Notes under the pieces: generated by a model | Database searches by the model: none | What the model saw: only the letters and a program-made list of their open reading frames with translations | What the model was told of the DNA's origin: nothing | DNA from: Bartonella sp. HY038 | Lineage (GTDB): Bacteria; Pseudomonadota; Alphaproteobacteria; Rhizobiales; Rhizobiaceae | DNA: 64,000 nucleotides | Direction: 5' to 3' | NCBI RefSeq assembly: GCF_014117425.1 | Contig: NZ_CP059725.1 | Span: 2,108,001 to 2,172,000, forward strand | Shown: one piece after another, positions 55,008 to 64,000 of the stretch | Layout: each line of letters starts with the position of its first letter | Position numbering within the stretch: the first letter of the stretch is position 1 | Program-made: the position numbers and the translations under genes

Positions 55008-57908
55008 TTACAATGTACGGGTGATATGCTCTACGCGGAATGCTTCAATTGTATCACCGGCGCGAATGTCTTCGTAATTTTCAAAGGCCATACCGCATTC
55101 TTGACCCATATTAACTTCACTAACTTCATCTTTGAAGCGTTTAAGGGTTTTAAGCTTGCCTTCATGAATAACAACATTATCACGAATAAGGCGTACACCC
55201 GCACCACGTTCAACTTTACCATCAGTAACAAGACAGCCTGCAACCTTACCAACCTTGGTGATATTGAAGACTTCACGAATTTCAGCATTACCAATAAAGG
55301 TTTCACGGCGTTCTGGCGAAAGCATACCAGACATTGCTGATTTAACATCATCAACGAGATCGTAAATGATATTATAGTATCGAATTTCAATGCCTTGGCT
55401 TTCAGCAGCGTCGCGTGCTTGCTTATTGGCACGCACATTGAAACCAAAAATTGCAGCATTGGAAGCAACCGCAAGAGCCACATCGCTTTCAGTAATACCA
55501 CCAGCACCCGAATGGACGATGCGAGCACGTACTTCATCAGTACCAAGTTTTTCAAGCGAACTCACAATAGCTTCAATCGAGCCTTGAACATCGCCCTTGA
55601 TAACCAATGGGAAGTCCTTGATGCCAGTTGTTTGCAATTGGTTCATCATCTGCTCGAGGGAACCACGAGAACCAGCCTGTTTTGCAACGGCCTTATCGCG
55701 TGACAAGCGTTGACGATATTCAGAAATTTCACGCGCTTGCGCTTCATTTTGAACTACAGCAAAACGATCACCAGCTTGAGGTGTACCTTGCATGCCAAGC
55801 ACTTCAACCGGAGTTGAAGGACCTGCTTCTTTCATATGTTCGCCGCGTTCGTTTACGAGCGCGCGAACGCGTCCCCAAACATCACCGGCAACAAATATAT
55901 CACCTGGGTGCAATGAACCTTTTTGTACAAGAACCGTAGCAACAGGACCGCGACCACGATCAAGCTTGGCTTCAATAACCACACCTTCAGCAGTACGTTC
56001 AGGATCAGCTTTAAGATCAAGTACTTCAGCTTGTAAAAGAATGGCATCAAGTAGCTTGTCAAGATTAGTTCCAGCTTTTGCAGAAACTTCAACTTCCAAA
56101 ACTTCACCGCCCAAACTTTCAACAAAGACGTCGTGTTGAAGCAATGCCATACGCACTTTTTGTACATCTGCTTCTGGCTTATCAATCTTGTTGATAGCAA
56201 CAATGATTGGAACACCAGCAGCTTTAGCATGATTGATAGATTCAATCGTTTGCGGCATGACACTATCATCGGCTGCAACAACTAGAATTGCAATATCGGT
56301 GGCTTGCGCACCGCGAGCACGCATCGCTGTAAAGGCAGCGTGACCAGGTGTATCAATAAAGGTAATCTTATGACCGTTCTTTTCAACCTGATAAGCACCA
56401 ATATGCTGGGTAATACCACCAGCTTCGCCTGAAACCACATTAGCATTACGAATAGCATCAAGTAGCGACGTCTTACCATGATCAACGTGACCCATAATCG
56501 TCACAACTGGCGGCCTTGATTCAAACTTGCTTGCGTCATCAGCCATGTTGAAGATACCTTCTTCAACATCAGATTCCGACACGCGCTTGACCGTATGACC
56601 AAATTCCGATGCGATTAACTCAGCAGTATCTGCATCAATAACATCGCCCGGCTTCATCATCTGCCCTTGTTTCATCAAGAACTTGATAACATCAACTGAA
56701 CGCTCTGCCATACGCTGGGCAAGCTCTTGAAGTGTAATAGTCTCTGGCAAAACAACTTCGCGCGAGATCTTTTCACGAACTTCTTGGGTTTGCGACCGCT
56801 TGAATTTTTCTTGACGACGGCGCATTGCTGCCATCGAACGACCGCGTGCTTGACCAACATCTTCAAGATTGGATGTAAGAGTAAGCTTACCACGACGACG
56901 CTCATCCGCACCTTTAACAACTTTCGGTGTACGAGCAGCATCCACCTTGCTAGGTGCTGCACCACGCTTCACGCCATTACGACGATCATCTTCATCAACT
57001 TCAACACGTTTCACTGGTTGGGTACGCGCTTTTGGTGTTAGAATTGGATCAATAACGGTCGATGCATTATCATCAACTGCGCGATTACGAGCCTGCGGCG
57101 CACCTTCTTTAATACGAGCCCCATCACGGCCAATACGTGCAATACCACCTTCACGTGCTTGTGGTGGCGTATGACGATTTTGGGTATTGCTACCGCGTGC
57201 ATGATCGCCGCCACGCCCTTGTGAAGCATTGCCTTGCGACGCAAGGCCACCACGGCGCTGCCCAGAACGATCATTATTGCGATCACCATTACGGTCATTA
57301 CCGCGATCATTACGATCATTATTGCGCCCTTGGGCGTTTCTTGGCTGCTCATTACGCTGTGCATCATTTTTAGGCTGCGGCTTAGCAACTTCCGCCTTAA
57401 CAACAGGAGCCTTTGCTTCTTCAGCGGCCCTACGTGCGTCTTCTTCAGCTTTTTGCTTAGCTTCTTCGGCAGCTTTCAACTTTGCTTCTTCGGCAGCCTT
57501 ACGCTCAAGCTCGGCATTTTCTAATGCGCGTCTTTTAGCCTCGGCCTCAGCTTTAATACGCTCTTCTTCAGCACGGATACGTGCGCCTTCTAAAGCGCGC
57601 GTACGTGCAGACATTTCAGCTGTAGAAAGCGTATTAGCTTTTTGCTTACCACGTTGTGGGGCCGCGGTTTCAATCGCTGGCTTAGGCCGTGGTGCAATAT
57701 GCGGCTTAGCTACAACCTGCGTTACGCTTTCAGGGCGTTCATCAGGGCGTGTAACCTTACGCCGTTTAGTTTCAACAACAACAGCTTTGGTCCGGCCATG
57801 GCTGAAATTTTGCTTGACCGTACTATGTTCGACACCAGTACGCTTAAGCGTAAGTGTTTTTTTGTTTGAGCCACCTTGGCCCTGATCATCATCTTTTTTA
57901 TCGGTCAT
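55008..57908 (-). CDS. infB: Translation initiation factor IF-2
   Basis: This 966-residue GTPase places initiator tRNA on the 30S subunit. An N-terminal region of about 370 residues is highly charged: an alanine/glutamate/lysine-rich helix (about 95-165), an asparagine/aspartate/arginine-glycine repeat (about 190-215), then a conserved [11 protein letters not shown] segment. The IF2-N domain ([25 protein letters not shown]) precedes the G domain with [15 protein letters not shown] (about residue 470), [16 protein letters not shown] and NKIDKPEA. Domains II-IV and a C-terminal RxxHITRTL end follow. It overlaps ylxR by 4 bp. Confidence 0.97.
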   Translation of the reverse strand: MTDKKDDDQGQGGSNKKTLTLKRTGVEHSTVKQNFSHGRTKAVVVETKRRKVTRPDERPESVTQVVAKPHIAPRPKPAIETAAPQRGKQKANTLSTAEMSARTRALEGARIRAEEERIKAEAEAKRRALENAELERKAAEEAKLKAAEEAKQKAEEDARRAAEEAKAPVVKAEVAKPQPKNDAQRNEQPRNAQGRNNDRNDRGNDRNGDRNNDRSGQRRGGLASQGNASQGRGGDHARGSNTQNRHTPPQAREGGIARIGRDGARIKEGAPQARNRAVDDNASTVIDPILTPKARTQPVKRVEVDEDDRRNGVKRGAAPSKVDAARTPKVVKGADERRRGKLTLTSNLEDVGQARGRSMAAMRRRQEKFKRSQTQEVREKISREVVLPETITLQELAQRMAERSVDVIKFLMKQGQMMKPGDVIDADTAELIASEFGHTVKRVSESDVEEGIFNMADDASKFESRPPVVTIMGHVDHGKTSLLDAIRNANVVSGEAGGITQHIGAYQVEKNGHKITFIDTPGHAAFTAMRARGAQATDIAILVVAADDSVMPQTIESINHAKAAGVPIIVAINKIDKPEADVQKVRMALLQHDVFVESLGGEVLEVEVSAKAGTNLDKLLDAILLQAEVLDLKADPERTAEGVVIEAKLDRGRGPVATVLVQKGSLHPGDIFVAGDVWGRVRALVNERGEHMKEAGPSTPVEVLGMQGTPQAGDRFAVVQNEAQAREISEYRQRLSRDKAVAKQAGSRGSLEQMMNQLQTTGIKDFPLVIKGDVQGSIEAIVSSLEKLGTDEVRARIVHSGAGGITESDVALAVASNAAIFGFNVRANKQARDAAESQGIEIRYYNIIYDLVDDVKSAMSGMLSPERRETFIGNAEIREVFNITKVGKVAGCLVTDGKVERGAGVRLIRDNVVIHEGKLKTLKRFKDEVSEVNMGQECGMAFENYEDIRAGDTIEAFRVEHITRTL
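57266..57334. repeat. Low-complexity tandem repeat within infB (RND/GND-type)
   Basis: On the coding (minus) strand the DNA consists of imperfect short units of the kind CGTAATGATCGC, giving a peptide run of R-N-D, G-N-D and R-N-N-D motifs followed by RRGG. It is an in-frame, length-variable type of repeat in the unstructured N-terminal part of IF-2. Confidence 0.75.
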
Positions 57909-58546
57909 TCCGTTTCCGCTTCCTTCGCGACATCTGCCGTTTTATCGTCCCAGTTCATCAGGCTATCGCCGCGATAAAGCAGCAATTTTCGCACTTTTTC
58001 CATGAACCCCTTCGCTGCCATGCCTTTTAAGACTGCAGCATGCATCACATTATTACCACCAAAAGCTAAACTCATTTCATCGCCGGAGAGAATATCTACT
58101 ACCGGCACGGCACCCAATCCTTGTCTTTCAGCTGCAAAAATTGCCTGAGCAATTTTCCGCTTTCCATCTTCTGCTGCATCTTGTGCATGCAATATTAATG
58201 TGGCATTTCCAGAACGAATGGCACTATCGACTTTCATCGCACCACTTACAATACAGCCGCCACGTCGGCTTACTGCGAAACTACCAAGAACTGCCTTTTT
58301 TAATAATTCATCTACCAAATCAGCCAAGGTTTCTTCAACCAAAACATCTTTTTTAAATGCTCTTGAAAATGCTTTGCGTCGCATTGCTTCTTCAAGAGTA
58401 GCGCGTGAAGCTAAAACCCATGCACCACGCCCTGGCAAATTGCCCTTGATATCGGGAACAACAATACCATTTAAACCGCTTACAAAGCGAATCATATTTG
58501 CGTTGGATCCGCTTTCTCTTGTAACTATACAAGTTCGGTCATTCAT
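57905..58546 (-). CDS. ylxR: YlxR-family RNA-binding protein fused to L7Ae-like domain
   Basis: The N-terminal 90 residues are YlxR (DUF448): [53 protein letters not shown]. The C-terminal part (about 100-200) resembles the L7Ae/YlxQ RNA-binding fold ([39 protein letters not shown]). The combination is typical of alphaproteobacteria, where the gene always sits between nusA and infB. It is thought to bind RNA or RNase P RNA; the precise role is not settled. It lies 69 bp after nusA and its stop overlaps the infB start. Confidence 0.93.
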   Translation of the reverse strand: MNDRTCIVTRESGSNANMIRFVSGLNGIVVPDIKGNLPGRGAWVLASRATLEEAMRRKAFSRAFKKDVLVEETLADLVDELLKKAVLGSFAVSRRGGCIVSGAMKVDSAIRSGNATLILHAQDAAEDGKRKIAQAIFAAERQGLGAVPVVDILSGDEMSLAFGGNNVMHAAVLKGMAAKGFMEKVRKLLLYRGDSLMNWDDKTADVAKEAETE

Positions 58547-58571
58547 AAATATTATAATTTCCCTTTTTTAT

Positions 58572-58593
58572 CGATAGGGTTTTCACCCTATCG
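58572..58593. other. Hairpin in the nusA-ylxR spacer
   Basis: CGATAGGGT and ACCCTATCG form a perfect 9-bp stem with a 4-base loop, midway between nusA and ylxR. There is no T-run on the minus (coding) strand, so it is not an obvious terminator; a processing or translation-modulating element is possible. Confidence 0.6.
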
Positions 58594-58615
58594 CTTAAAA
58601 CATCATTCACTCAAG

Positions 58616-60262
58616 CTATTCTTTATGCGCCGACTGTAACTTTTCATCGCCTTCAGCTTCATGTTCAGCTTCTTCTGAGATGGCTTCTTCGTCACCAACT
58701 TCGGCAGCAATTTCTTCTTCCGTTAGCCAACCAACCATGACGCGAGCAGCAACAATCATTTGCTCAGCCTCAGTGCGGCTTACCTCAAAATTAGAGAAAA
58801 CACCTGGATAATTGACAGTTTCATTGCCCTTACGTTCACGCCAGCCAACAAGATCGTCTGCCGCATAACCAGCAAAATCTTCAACAGTTTTTACACCATC
58901 TTCACCAACAGCAACCATCATTGCGGTTGTCATATTCGGAATTTCACGCAAATCATCGCTGACGCCAAGTTCTTGACGTTTTGCATCAAGCTCTGCCTCA
59001 ATACGCTCAAGATAATCACGTGCACGTTGTTGAATTTCAACTGCGGTATCTTCGTCAAAACCTTCAATTGAGCTTACTTCATCAGCCTCAACATAAGCAA
59101 TTTCTTCTATTGACTCAAAGCCTTCAGAAGCAAGAACCTGTGCAACCATCTCATCAACATCAAGCGCTTCCATAAACAGATTGGAGCGCGTGTTAAATTC
59201 TTTTTGGCGCCGTTCAGACTCCTCTTTTTCCGTTAGGATATCGATATCCCAACCGGTAAGCTGCGAGGCAAGACGTACATTTTGACCACGACGACCAATT
59301 GCAAGACTAAGCTGATCGCTTGGCACCACAACTTCGATGCGTTCAGATTCTTCATCAAGCACAACTTTTGCAACTTCTGCTGGCTGCAATGCGTTAACGA
59401 TAAAAGAAGCTGGCTCTGGTGACCAAGGGATAATGTCAACTTTTTCACCTTGCAACTCAGTAACGACTGCTTGCACACGACTACCACGCATACCAACGCA
59501 AGCGCCAACTGGATCGATCGAAGCATCACGAGACACAACGGCAATTTTTGCGCGTGAACCTGGATCACGAGCAACCGATTTAATCTCGATAATACCATCG
59601 TAAATTTCGGGCACTTCCATGGTGAATAATTTGGCCATGAATTGTGGATGTGTACGAGATAAAAATACCTGTGGACCACGCTGTTCACGGCGCACATCAT
59701 GCACAAATGCACGAATACGATCACCATAGCGGAAAGATTCACGCGGAATAAGCTCATCACGACGCAAAATAGCTTCGCCACGACCAAGATCAACAATTAC
59801 ATTGCCATATTCAACGCGCTTAACCGAACCAGAAATAATCTCGCCGATTTTATCCTTATATTCTTCATATTGATGATCGCGCTCAGCTTCACGTACCTTT
59901 TGTACGATAACTTGTTTCGCAGACTGCGCTGCAATACGACCAAAATCCATGGGAGGTAAAGGATCAGATAAAAATTCGCCAAGCTTTGCATCAGCCTTAA
60001 CTTTTTGCGCATCTTTCAATGAAATTTGCGTCACAAAATCATCAACCTTATCAACAACTTCAAGCAAACGCTGCAACTTGATTTCACCCGATTTCGAGTT
60101 AATCTCGGCGCGAATATTTGTTTCTTGCCCGAACCGTGAACGCGCAGCCTTTTGAATAGCATCGGCCATAGCAGCAATAACAATTTCACGATCGATAGAC
60201 TTTTCACGAGCGACAGCATCCGCAATTTGCAGAAGTTCAAGTCTGTTAGCACTCACAGCCAT
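58616..60262 (-). CDS. nusA: Transcription termination/antitermination factor NusA
   Basis: This 548-residue NusA has the N-terminal RNA polymerase-binding domain (about 1-130), an S1 domain (GEIISGSVKRVEYGNVIVDLGRGEAILRRDELIPRE-like, about 135-200), and two KH domains with VGACVGMRGSRVQAVVTELQGEKVDII and LAIGRRGQNVRLASQLTGWDIDI. C-terminal helix-hairpin-helix acidic repeats follow, and an acidic tail (EEAISEEAEHEAEGDEK) is present. AAGGAGAG precedes the ATG by seven bases. It follows rimP by 68 bp in the conserved operon. Confidence 0.97.
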   Translation of the reverse strand: MAVSANRLELLQIADAVAREKSIDREIVIAAMADAIQKAARSRFGQETNIRAEINSKSGEIKLQRLLEVVDKVDDFVTQISLKDAQKVKADAKLGEFLSDPLPPMDFGRIAAQSAKQVIVQKVREAERDHQYEEYKDKIGEIISGSVKRVEYGNVIVDLGRGEAILRRDELIPRESFRYGDRIRAFVHDVRREQRGPQVFLSRTHPQFMAKLFTMEVPEIYDGIIEIKSVARDPGSRAKIAVVSRDASIDPVGACVGMRGSRVQAVVTELQGEKVDIIPWSPEPASFIVNALQPAEVAKVVLDEESERIEVVVPSDQLSLAIGRRGQNVRLASQLTGWDIDILTEKEESERRQKEFNTRSNLFMEALDVDEMVAQVLASEGFESIEEIAYVEADEVSSIEGFDEDTAVEIQQRARDYLERIEAELDAKRQELGVSDDLREIPNMTTAMMVAVGEDGVKTVEDFAGYAADDLVGWRERKGNETVNYPGVFSNFEVSRTEAEQMIVAARVMVGWLTEEEIAAEVGDEEAISEEAEHEAEGDEKLQSAHKE

Positions 60263-60330
60263 CGGGTTCTCTCCTTATTTGGTTGTCGCAACGCCCCAAC
60301 AAAGCAAGGCAATTTACGTCATTTTGCTTT

Positions 60331-61029
60331 TTAAGACTGCTTGGAAACATCCTTGCCGTCAGCATTTTCATTATCTTGCACATCATCGCCACCCAACTCA
60401 TCTTCAGGAATGAGCGATTGACGCAAAGCCTTATCTTTACGCAAAGCATCGCGAATAAGATCATCTGTCAATATAAGCCTTGCATCACTTAAAAGATTAA
60501 AACCAATTTTAACTGACAATGCTTCACCATAGGCGGCCTTATCTGTCCTTATAGTAAAACCATCACCATCCACTGATTCGATATGACCGCGGAACTTACG
60601 GCGACCATCAACCATTTCACTGGTTTCGACCTTAGCAATATGTCCACGCCAATTAACAAAATCAGATTTACGCACGAGCGCACGATCAATACCAGGAGAT
60701 GAAACCTCCAAATGGTATTTACGTTCAATAACATCTTCAACGTCAAGCACAGGAGAAACCGTACGGCTAACAATTTCGCAATCATCAATGGTCATCGTGC
60801 CATCGGCGCGCTCTGCCATAATCTGCAAGGTAAGACCATTAAGACCCGAAAGATTAATGCGAACGATACGATAGCCGAGTGGCTTCAAAACTGGTGCAAT
60901 AACAGCATTAACACGTGCTTCAACCCCAATTTCTTCAAATAAACGAGGTTCATTTATATCACTGACAGGTACATTAACTTCCTGTTCGTCACTGTGATCA
61001 TTTACCGTGTCACTGGTATTTTTTGTCAT
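60331..61029 (-). CDS. rimP: Ribosome maturation factor RimP
   Basis: RimP promotes 30S assembly around ribosomal protein S12. The core is recognisable as [67 protein letters not shown], and [17 protein letters not shown]. The N-terminus ([20 protein letters not shown]) is a variable acidic extension, and the C-terminus is also acidic. ATG 61029 has AGGA eight bases upstream; ATG 61047 is less supported. It is the first gene of the operon, and no metY-type tRNA was seen upstream. Confidence 0.95.
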   Translation of the reverse strand: MTKNTSDTVNDHSDEQEVNVPVSDINEPRLFEEIGVEARVNAVIAPVLKPLGYRIVRINLSGLNGLTLQIMAERADGTMTIDDCEIVSRTVSPVLDVEDVIERKYHLEVSSPGIDRALVRKSDFVNWRGHIAKVETSEMVDGRRKFRGHIESVDGDGFTIRTDKAAYGEALSVKIGFNLLSDARLILTDDLIRDALRKDKALRQSLIPEDELGGDDVQDNENADGKDVSKQS

Positions 61030-61413
61030 CAATAGGTCCTGTATCAAGATGTTTTTGTAAAAAGCTTAAAGCTTTTTAAAACAGTAATATTTCAAAAATA
61101 TAAGATTTCATTCATCAAGCTTGAGATTCACAAAATTAATAATTCAAAAGCCGATTAAAATACTCTCTTACCTTGATTTAGGTAACAAAAAAGAGCGGGT
61201 CCAAGATGGCCCACCCTTGTCAACGTGATCAAGAATTTATCCTTATGTACTCTATTTCCCCTGCTATTTCAAGGGGGGATAGTTGATAAGCGTAAAACAC
61301 CACATGTTTCTTCCGTATCAAAGGGATTTTTTATTTCGATTAATTGCAAATAGCTTGATAGGTACATTACTTTGTCTTAGAATTTTACCAACCAATTTAG
61401 TTTAGGTTTTGCT
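61030..61413. other. Intergenic region upstream of rimP
   Basis: No gene is supported in these 384 bases. The promoter of the leftward rimP operon should be here; it was not located. An imperfect inverted repeat, GGGTCC/GGCCCACCC-like, lies near 61198-61215. A T-rich stretch without a stem is near 61325. Confidence 0.5.
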
Positions 61414-61596
61414 ATGCGTTTATCAAATGACGACATCATACACATGATCAACAAACGCCTTGCCAAAGAGCGAGAACTTGAAAAATATGAGCCTCAAAGC
61501 CTTAAACTTACCCCAAAAGATCACCTGCGCCAGATTAACACAATAGTGAAAGGTAAGGCAGTCACATTTTCTATTGTTGAAACTAACAAAAAATAA
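61414..61596 (+). CDS. Small protein of 60 residues, unrecognised
   Basis: The frame encodes MRLSNDDIIHMINKRLAKER and ends VTFSIVETNKK; it is charged, probably helical at the N-terminus, with a beta-like end. TAGG lies eight bases before the ATG, so translation is plausible, and it is the only frame of this length on the plus strand between rimP and the convergent unknown gene. There is no recognised domain. It could be a chance frame. Confidence 0.4.
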   Translation: MRLSNDDIIHMINKRLAKERELEKYEPQSLKLTPKDHLRQINTIVKGKAVTFSIVETNKK

Positions 61597-61642
61597 ATTT
61601 TTAATACGACCGTACTCGCTGTCGCCTACTTCAAGACAGCGA

Positions 61643-62272
61643 CTAGTCAGTAGTTGAAGCTGCAACAATTGTAAAAACTTTCGTCGAAGGATCATAAACA
61701 GTCCAATAAAAACAACCCCACCATTCTTTACCGTTACTAAAATAAAACTCTTGCCAATCGTCATTCCAAGAATAGATTTCTAACCCTTCACGATTAGGAA
61801 AGAGTTCACGATTAACAGCCTGCCAATCTTCATCAGATGGATTTGTTGGACAGTGAGGCGTTAAGCAAAATGCATAAATATATTGCTCATAGTCACAATT
61901 AGGATATGACCAACATGTTGGTCGCCCATACTCATTTAAGTGTTCAAATACCAACTGGTCGGGTTGCGAAAAAAAACGTTCAACAGAATAAGGCGCACCA
62001 ATAAGCTTTGTTTCATCAATTCTATCATCAAAACGAAAGTCGTGATCCATATACAAGGGATGATTTATAAATTGTTCAAAATAACGCGTTTGACGTTTGA
62101 GTATCTCCTCCATAGCATGTAAGGCAGCAGCCCGATGACTTACCTCCCCTTCATAATCGCCTTTTAAGTGCAAATGCACATAATCAACCTCGCAATAGGT
62201 GTACTTTTTATGCAGGCGTTTCGTAAAGTCGGGGTCTAATAATTCAAACAAATCATACCGTAAAAAACTCAT
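61643..62272 (-). CDS. Hypothetical protein rich in aromatic residues
   Basis: This 209-residue cytoplasmic-looking protein has no family I recognise. The composition is striking: many tyrosine, tryptophan, phenylalanine and acidic residues, with HAMEEILKRQTRYFEQF near residue 52 and YSWNDDWQEFYFSNGKEWWGCFYWTVYD near the C-terminus. The C-terminal end resembles small single-domain proteins of the immunity or YwqG/SMI1-like type, but no diagnostic motif allows assignment. GGAGA is five bases before the ATG. A run of nine C lies 44 bp upstream. Its left neighbour is a small convergent frame. Confidence 0.65.
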   Translation of the reverse strand: MSFLRYDLFELLDPDFTKRLHKKYTYCEVDYVHLHLKGDYEGEVSHRAAALHAMEEILKRQTRYFEQFINHPLYMDHDFRFDDRIDETKLIGAPYSVERFFSQPDQLVFEHLNEYGRPTCWSYPNCDYEQYIYAFCLTPHCPTNPSDEDWQAVNRELFPNREGLEIYSWNDDWQEFYFSNGKEWWGCFYWTVYDPSTKVFTIVAASTTD

Positions 62273-62316
62273 GCTTTCTCCATCATAGAAAATTAAATTT
62301 CCAAACCGATCGGCGG

Positions 62317-62325
62317 CCCCCCCCC
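62317..62325. repeat. Homopolymer of nine C upstream of the unknown gene
   Basis: Nine consecutive C residues (G on the coding strand of the gene at 61643-62272) lie 44 bases before its ATG, preceded by GGCGG. In an AT-rich region this is unexpected and is a candidate slippage tract. Confidence 0.8.
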
Positions 62326-62534
62326 AAAAATGGTTTCATTACGGAACACCTATAGCGAATAATTTAAATATTTAAGCCACACAAATAGCAATATTAAAAT
62401 CTAATCATCAAAGACTAACGCATTTTTCTAAAATAAATCATTATGGCGCTGCTTCAACAATAAATTGGCCGCTCTAAATCTTGCGGAACTTTCGCTCACC
62501 ATATTCTTCTCAGAATTTAAACGTTAAAAATAAA

Positions 62535-62563
62535 AAAGCGCGGCCAATATTTCACAGCCGCGC
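62535..62563 (-). terminator. Rho-independent terminator of hflK-hflC
   Basis: GCGCGGC and GCCGCGC pair around 12 bases, with a T-rich run on the minus strand. It lies 29 bp past the hflC stop. Confidence 0.82.
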
Positions 62564-62591
62564 TTCATTAATAAAAAACTACGGATATATC

Positions 62592-63476
62592 CTAGTTTTG
62601 TGGTTTTACAACTCCAGTTGGGTTGCGCATAAGATCAAAAAATGACCAATCTGGCGTAATAACCATTGGTGTATCTTTGATACTTTGATATTTATCCATC
62701 GATAGCCAAAACTGGTAAAAATTTGGATTTGACTCTACCGCATCATTCATCAAACGTGCGGCCTCAGCTTGTCCTTCACCTTTTAAGACTTCGGCATCGC
62801 GAGCTGCGATAGCAACGCTTTCTACATAGCTTCTATCAGCCTTCGCGATAATGCTAATGCGTTCTGCATTACCAAGAGACAAAATACTTTCAGCTGCTGC
62901 TCGGCGTTCTTGATTCATACGCTCATAAATACCATTAGACAAATCTGTCGGCAGGTCAGTTTTGCGGATACGCACATCAACAATATCGATACCTAAAGGC
63001 TTTGCTTCTTCAACCATCTGCCGTTGAATATCGCGCATCATTTCAATTCGTTGATCTGATAGGGCGGCATTAAAATCACGAACACCGTAAACAGCACCAA
63101 GAGCACTACGAAAACGTTGATCAAGATTGCGCTCCTCCGCAGTTTCTGGACGGCCATCACCAATTTGCTTAATGAACATTTCAGCATCAACAATGCGGTA
63201 AATTAAGAACGCATCAACTTCATAATAGCGGCCATTTTTTACCTGCACTGAATAGGTTGGCAGGTCGTAACGCAATAAGCGATTATCAACCCGAACAACA
63301 TCTTCAACCAATGGCATTTTAAAATAAAGCCCAGGAGCCTTTTCTGTCCGCACAATTTGGCTAACCCGTTTTACAACAACTTGCTCATTAGGATAAACAA
63401 TATAGACGGACATTGATATGCCAACAACAATAACAACTAAGGCAATTAAAATTGCAATCAGAGAACCCTGCTTCAT
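62592..63476 (-). CDS. hflC: HflC protease modulator (SPFH domain)
   Basis: HflC forms the membrane HflK-HflC complex that restrains the FtsH protease. The N-terminus is one membrane anchor (LIAILIALVVIVVGISMSVYIVY). The SPFH/prohibitin domain follows (YPNEQVVVKRVSQIV, KTDLPTDLSNGIYERM), with a coiled-coil helix containing ERRAAAESILSLG and the end DWSFFDLMRNPTG. The gene starts 2 bp after the hflK stop and is surely co-transcribed with it; a terminator follows. Length is 294. Confidence 0.96.
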   Translation of the reverse strand: MKQGSLIAILIALVVIVVGISMSVYIVYPNEQVVVKRVSQIVRTEKAPGLYFKMPLVEDVVRVDNRLLRYDLPTYSVQVKNGRYYEVDAFLIYRIVDAEMFIKQIGDGRPETAEERNLDQRFRSALGAVYGVRDFNAALSDQRIEMMRDIQRQMVEEAKPLGIDIVDVRIRKTDLPTDLSNGIYERMNQERRAAAESILSLGNAERISIIAKADRSYVESVAIAARDAEVLKGEGQAEAARLMNDAVESNPNFYQFWLSMDKYQSIKDTPMVITPDWSFFDLMRNPTGVVKPQN

Positions 63477-63478
63477 GA

Positions 63479-64000
63479 TTATTTCGCTCCCCCAATGCTT
63501 GGATTAGTTGTCGTCGTTGAGGTTGCGCTACTTGATGTAGGTGCCCGCAACATATTATTTAGCGGCAAATAAGGTACAACACCGCTATTACCCTTATCAA
63601 TCACCAACTTATTAGGTGACGATAAAACCTGTTCCATCGTATCAACGTAAATACGATAACGTGTTGCGTCAGGTGCATTCTTTTCTTCTTGTGCAATAGC
63701 TCTAAAGCGTTGTGCGCGACCATCCGCTTCTGCAATTACGCGGGCTTTATATGCGCTTGCAGCTTCAACTAGGCGAGATACTTCACCCTGTGCTTCACCC
63801 TCTTTTTTATTCCGATACTGATCTGCGGTACTAACCATCTGGTTTCGCTGCTGTTCAGCCTGTTGGACAAGATTAAAGGCCTCCATCACCTTTTTAGGAG
63901 GCGCTGCATCATTAATTGCTACCTCTTTAAGGGTTACACCAACTTTATATTGATTAAGTGTATTTGCAATAATGGCCACAACTTCACGGGCGATTTCTGG
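63479..64000 (-). CDS. hflK: HflK protease modulator, N-terminus outside the window
   Basis: Only the C-terminal 174 codons are seen; the frame stays open to the right edge, so the gene is cut. The visible part matches HflK: EIAREVVAIIANTLNQYKVGVTLKEVAINDAAPPKKVMEAFNLV-type sequence, the coiled coil YKARVIAEADGRAQRFRAIAQEEKNAPDATRYRIYVDTMEQVL, and a low-complexity Ser/Thr-rich C-terminus. It pairs with HflC directly downstream. HflK in related bacteria is about 380 residues, so roughly half is missing. Confidence 0.94.
   Translation of the reverse strand, partial: PEIAREVVAIIANTLNQYKVGVTLKEVAINDAAPPKKVMEAFNLVQQAEQQRNQMVSTADQYRNKKEGEAQGEVSRLVEAASAYKARVIAEADGRAQRFRAIAQEEKNAPDATRYRIYVDTMEQVLSSPNKLVIDKGNSGVVPYLPLNNMLRAPTSSSATSTTTTNPSIGGAK

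Noticed and set aside
55031..55555. A 174-codon minus-strand frame inside infB
   Set aside because: It is an alternative frame of the IF-2 C-terminal domains, which match the family continuously in the main frame.
57266..57334. Possible CRISPR-like array
   Set aside because: The repeats are short, imperfect, codon-based and lie inside the coding region of infB; there are no regular spacers.
57229..57885. A 218-codon plus-strand frame opposite infB
   Set aside because: It is the antisense shadow of the low-complexity, highly charged N-terminal part of IF-2; composition is serine/alanine/arginine-rich as expected from reversed codons.

Overview
The window looks like a chromosomal segment of an AT-rich alphaproteobacterium of the Hyphomicrobiales (Rhizobiales), probably from the Brucella/Bartonella side of the order. 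This is inferred from four things. A circularly permuted, two-piece-type tmRNA gene encodes the tag ANDNYAEARLAA. The tRNA-His gene has the alphaproteobacterial pattern (G1:U72, A73, no encoded G-1). Order-typical small families are present (alpha-type SspB, DUF4169, RHH_4, DUF2849, DUF934). A REP-like palindromic element of the rhizobial/Brucella type lies upstream of poxB. Most of the window is core chromosome. No insertion sequence, prophage, integrase or CRISPR array was seen.

Layout. 0-6.4 kb: end of an HExxH protein, a cytochrome b561-YceI fusion, a kinase-like protein with an acyl-CoA-synthetase-type C-terminus, a small cluster (RHH_4, DUF4169, sspB) beside ssrA, and a NADAR protein. 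6.5-16.8 kb: thyA-folA, a TipAS-type MerR regulator, poxB, a hexapeptide acyltransferase, SCO protein, prmA, pepP, a Sua5-type tsaC and rnhB. 16.9-21.4 kb: YjbR, a radical SAM protein, two siderophore-interacting flavoproteins and a lipoprotein L,D-transpeptidase. 22.0-27.6 kb: ddl-ftsQ-ftsA-ftsZ. 27.6-29.2 kb: an RTX-like repeat protein beside extremely AT-rich DNA. 29.6-33.3 kb: assimilatory sulfite reduction genes (cysG, DUF2849, cysI, DUF934). 33.5-40.4 kb: accessory genes, with a GNAT protein, a frameshifted CDF transporter, an unknown membrane protein, a class III sirtuin, a large TPR-like protein and an unknown protein. 40.5-52.9 kb: katA, gshA, xseA, tag, amtB, kptA, putA and a divergent Lrp-type regulator. 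52.9-61.0 kb: tRNA-His, then the rimP-nusA-ylxR-infB-rbfA-truB translation/transcription cluster read leftward. 61.4-64 kb: small or unknown genes and hflC-hflK, cut by the right edge.

Functional links. SspB delivers ssrA-tagged proteins to ClpXP, and the tag source (ssrA) is its neighbour. PutA lacks an N-terminal repressor domain, so the divergent Lrp-type gene is its likely regulator. CysG, DUF2849, CysI and DUF934 form a siroheme/sulfite-reduction operon without a local cysH. ddl-ftsQAZ couples peptidoglycan precursor synthesis to the divisome. amtB has a good sigma-54 promoter match.

The best leads for something unusual are: the kinase fused to an AMP-binding C-terminal-like domain whose catalytic lysine position is glutamate; the RTX-like protein built from about 14 repeats of 22-27 residues; the truncated, motif-less methyltransferase half of CysG; the large TPR-like protein with an unknown neighbour; and several breaks in normally conserved Rhizobiales gene clusters. 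No clearly new multi-gene system could be demonstrated from sequence alone.
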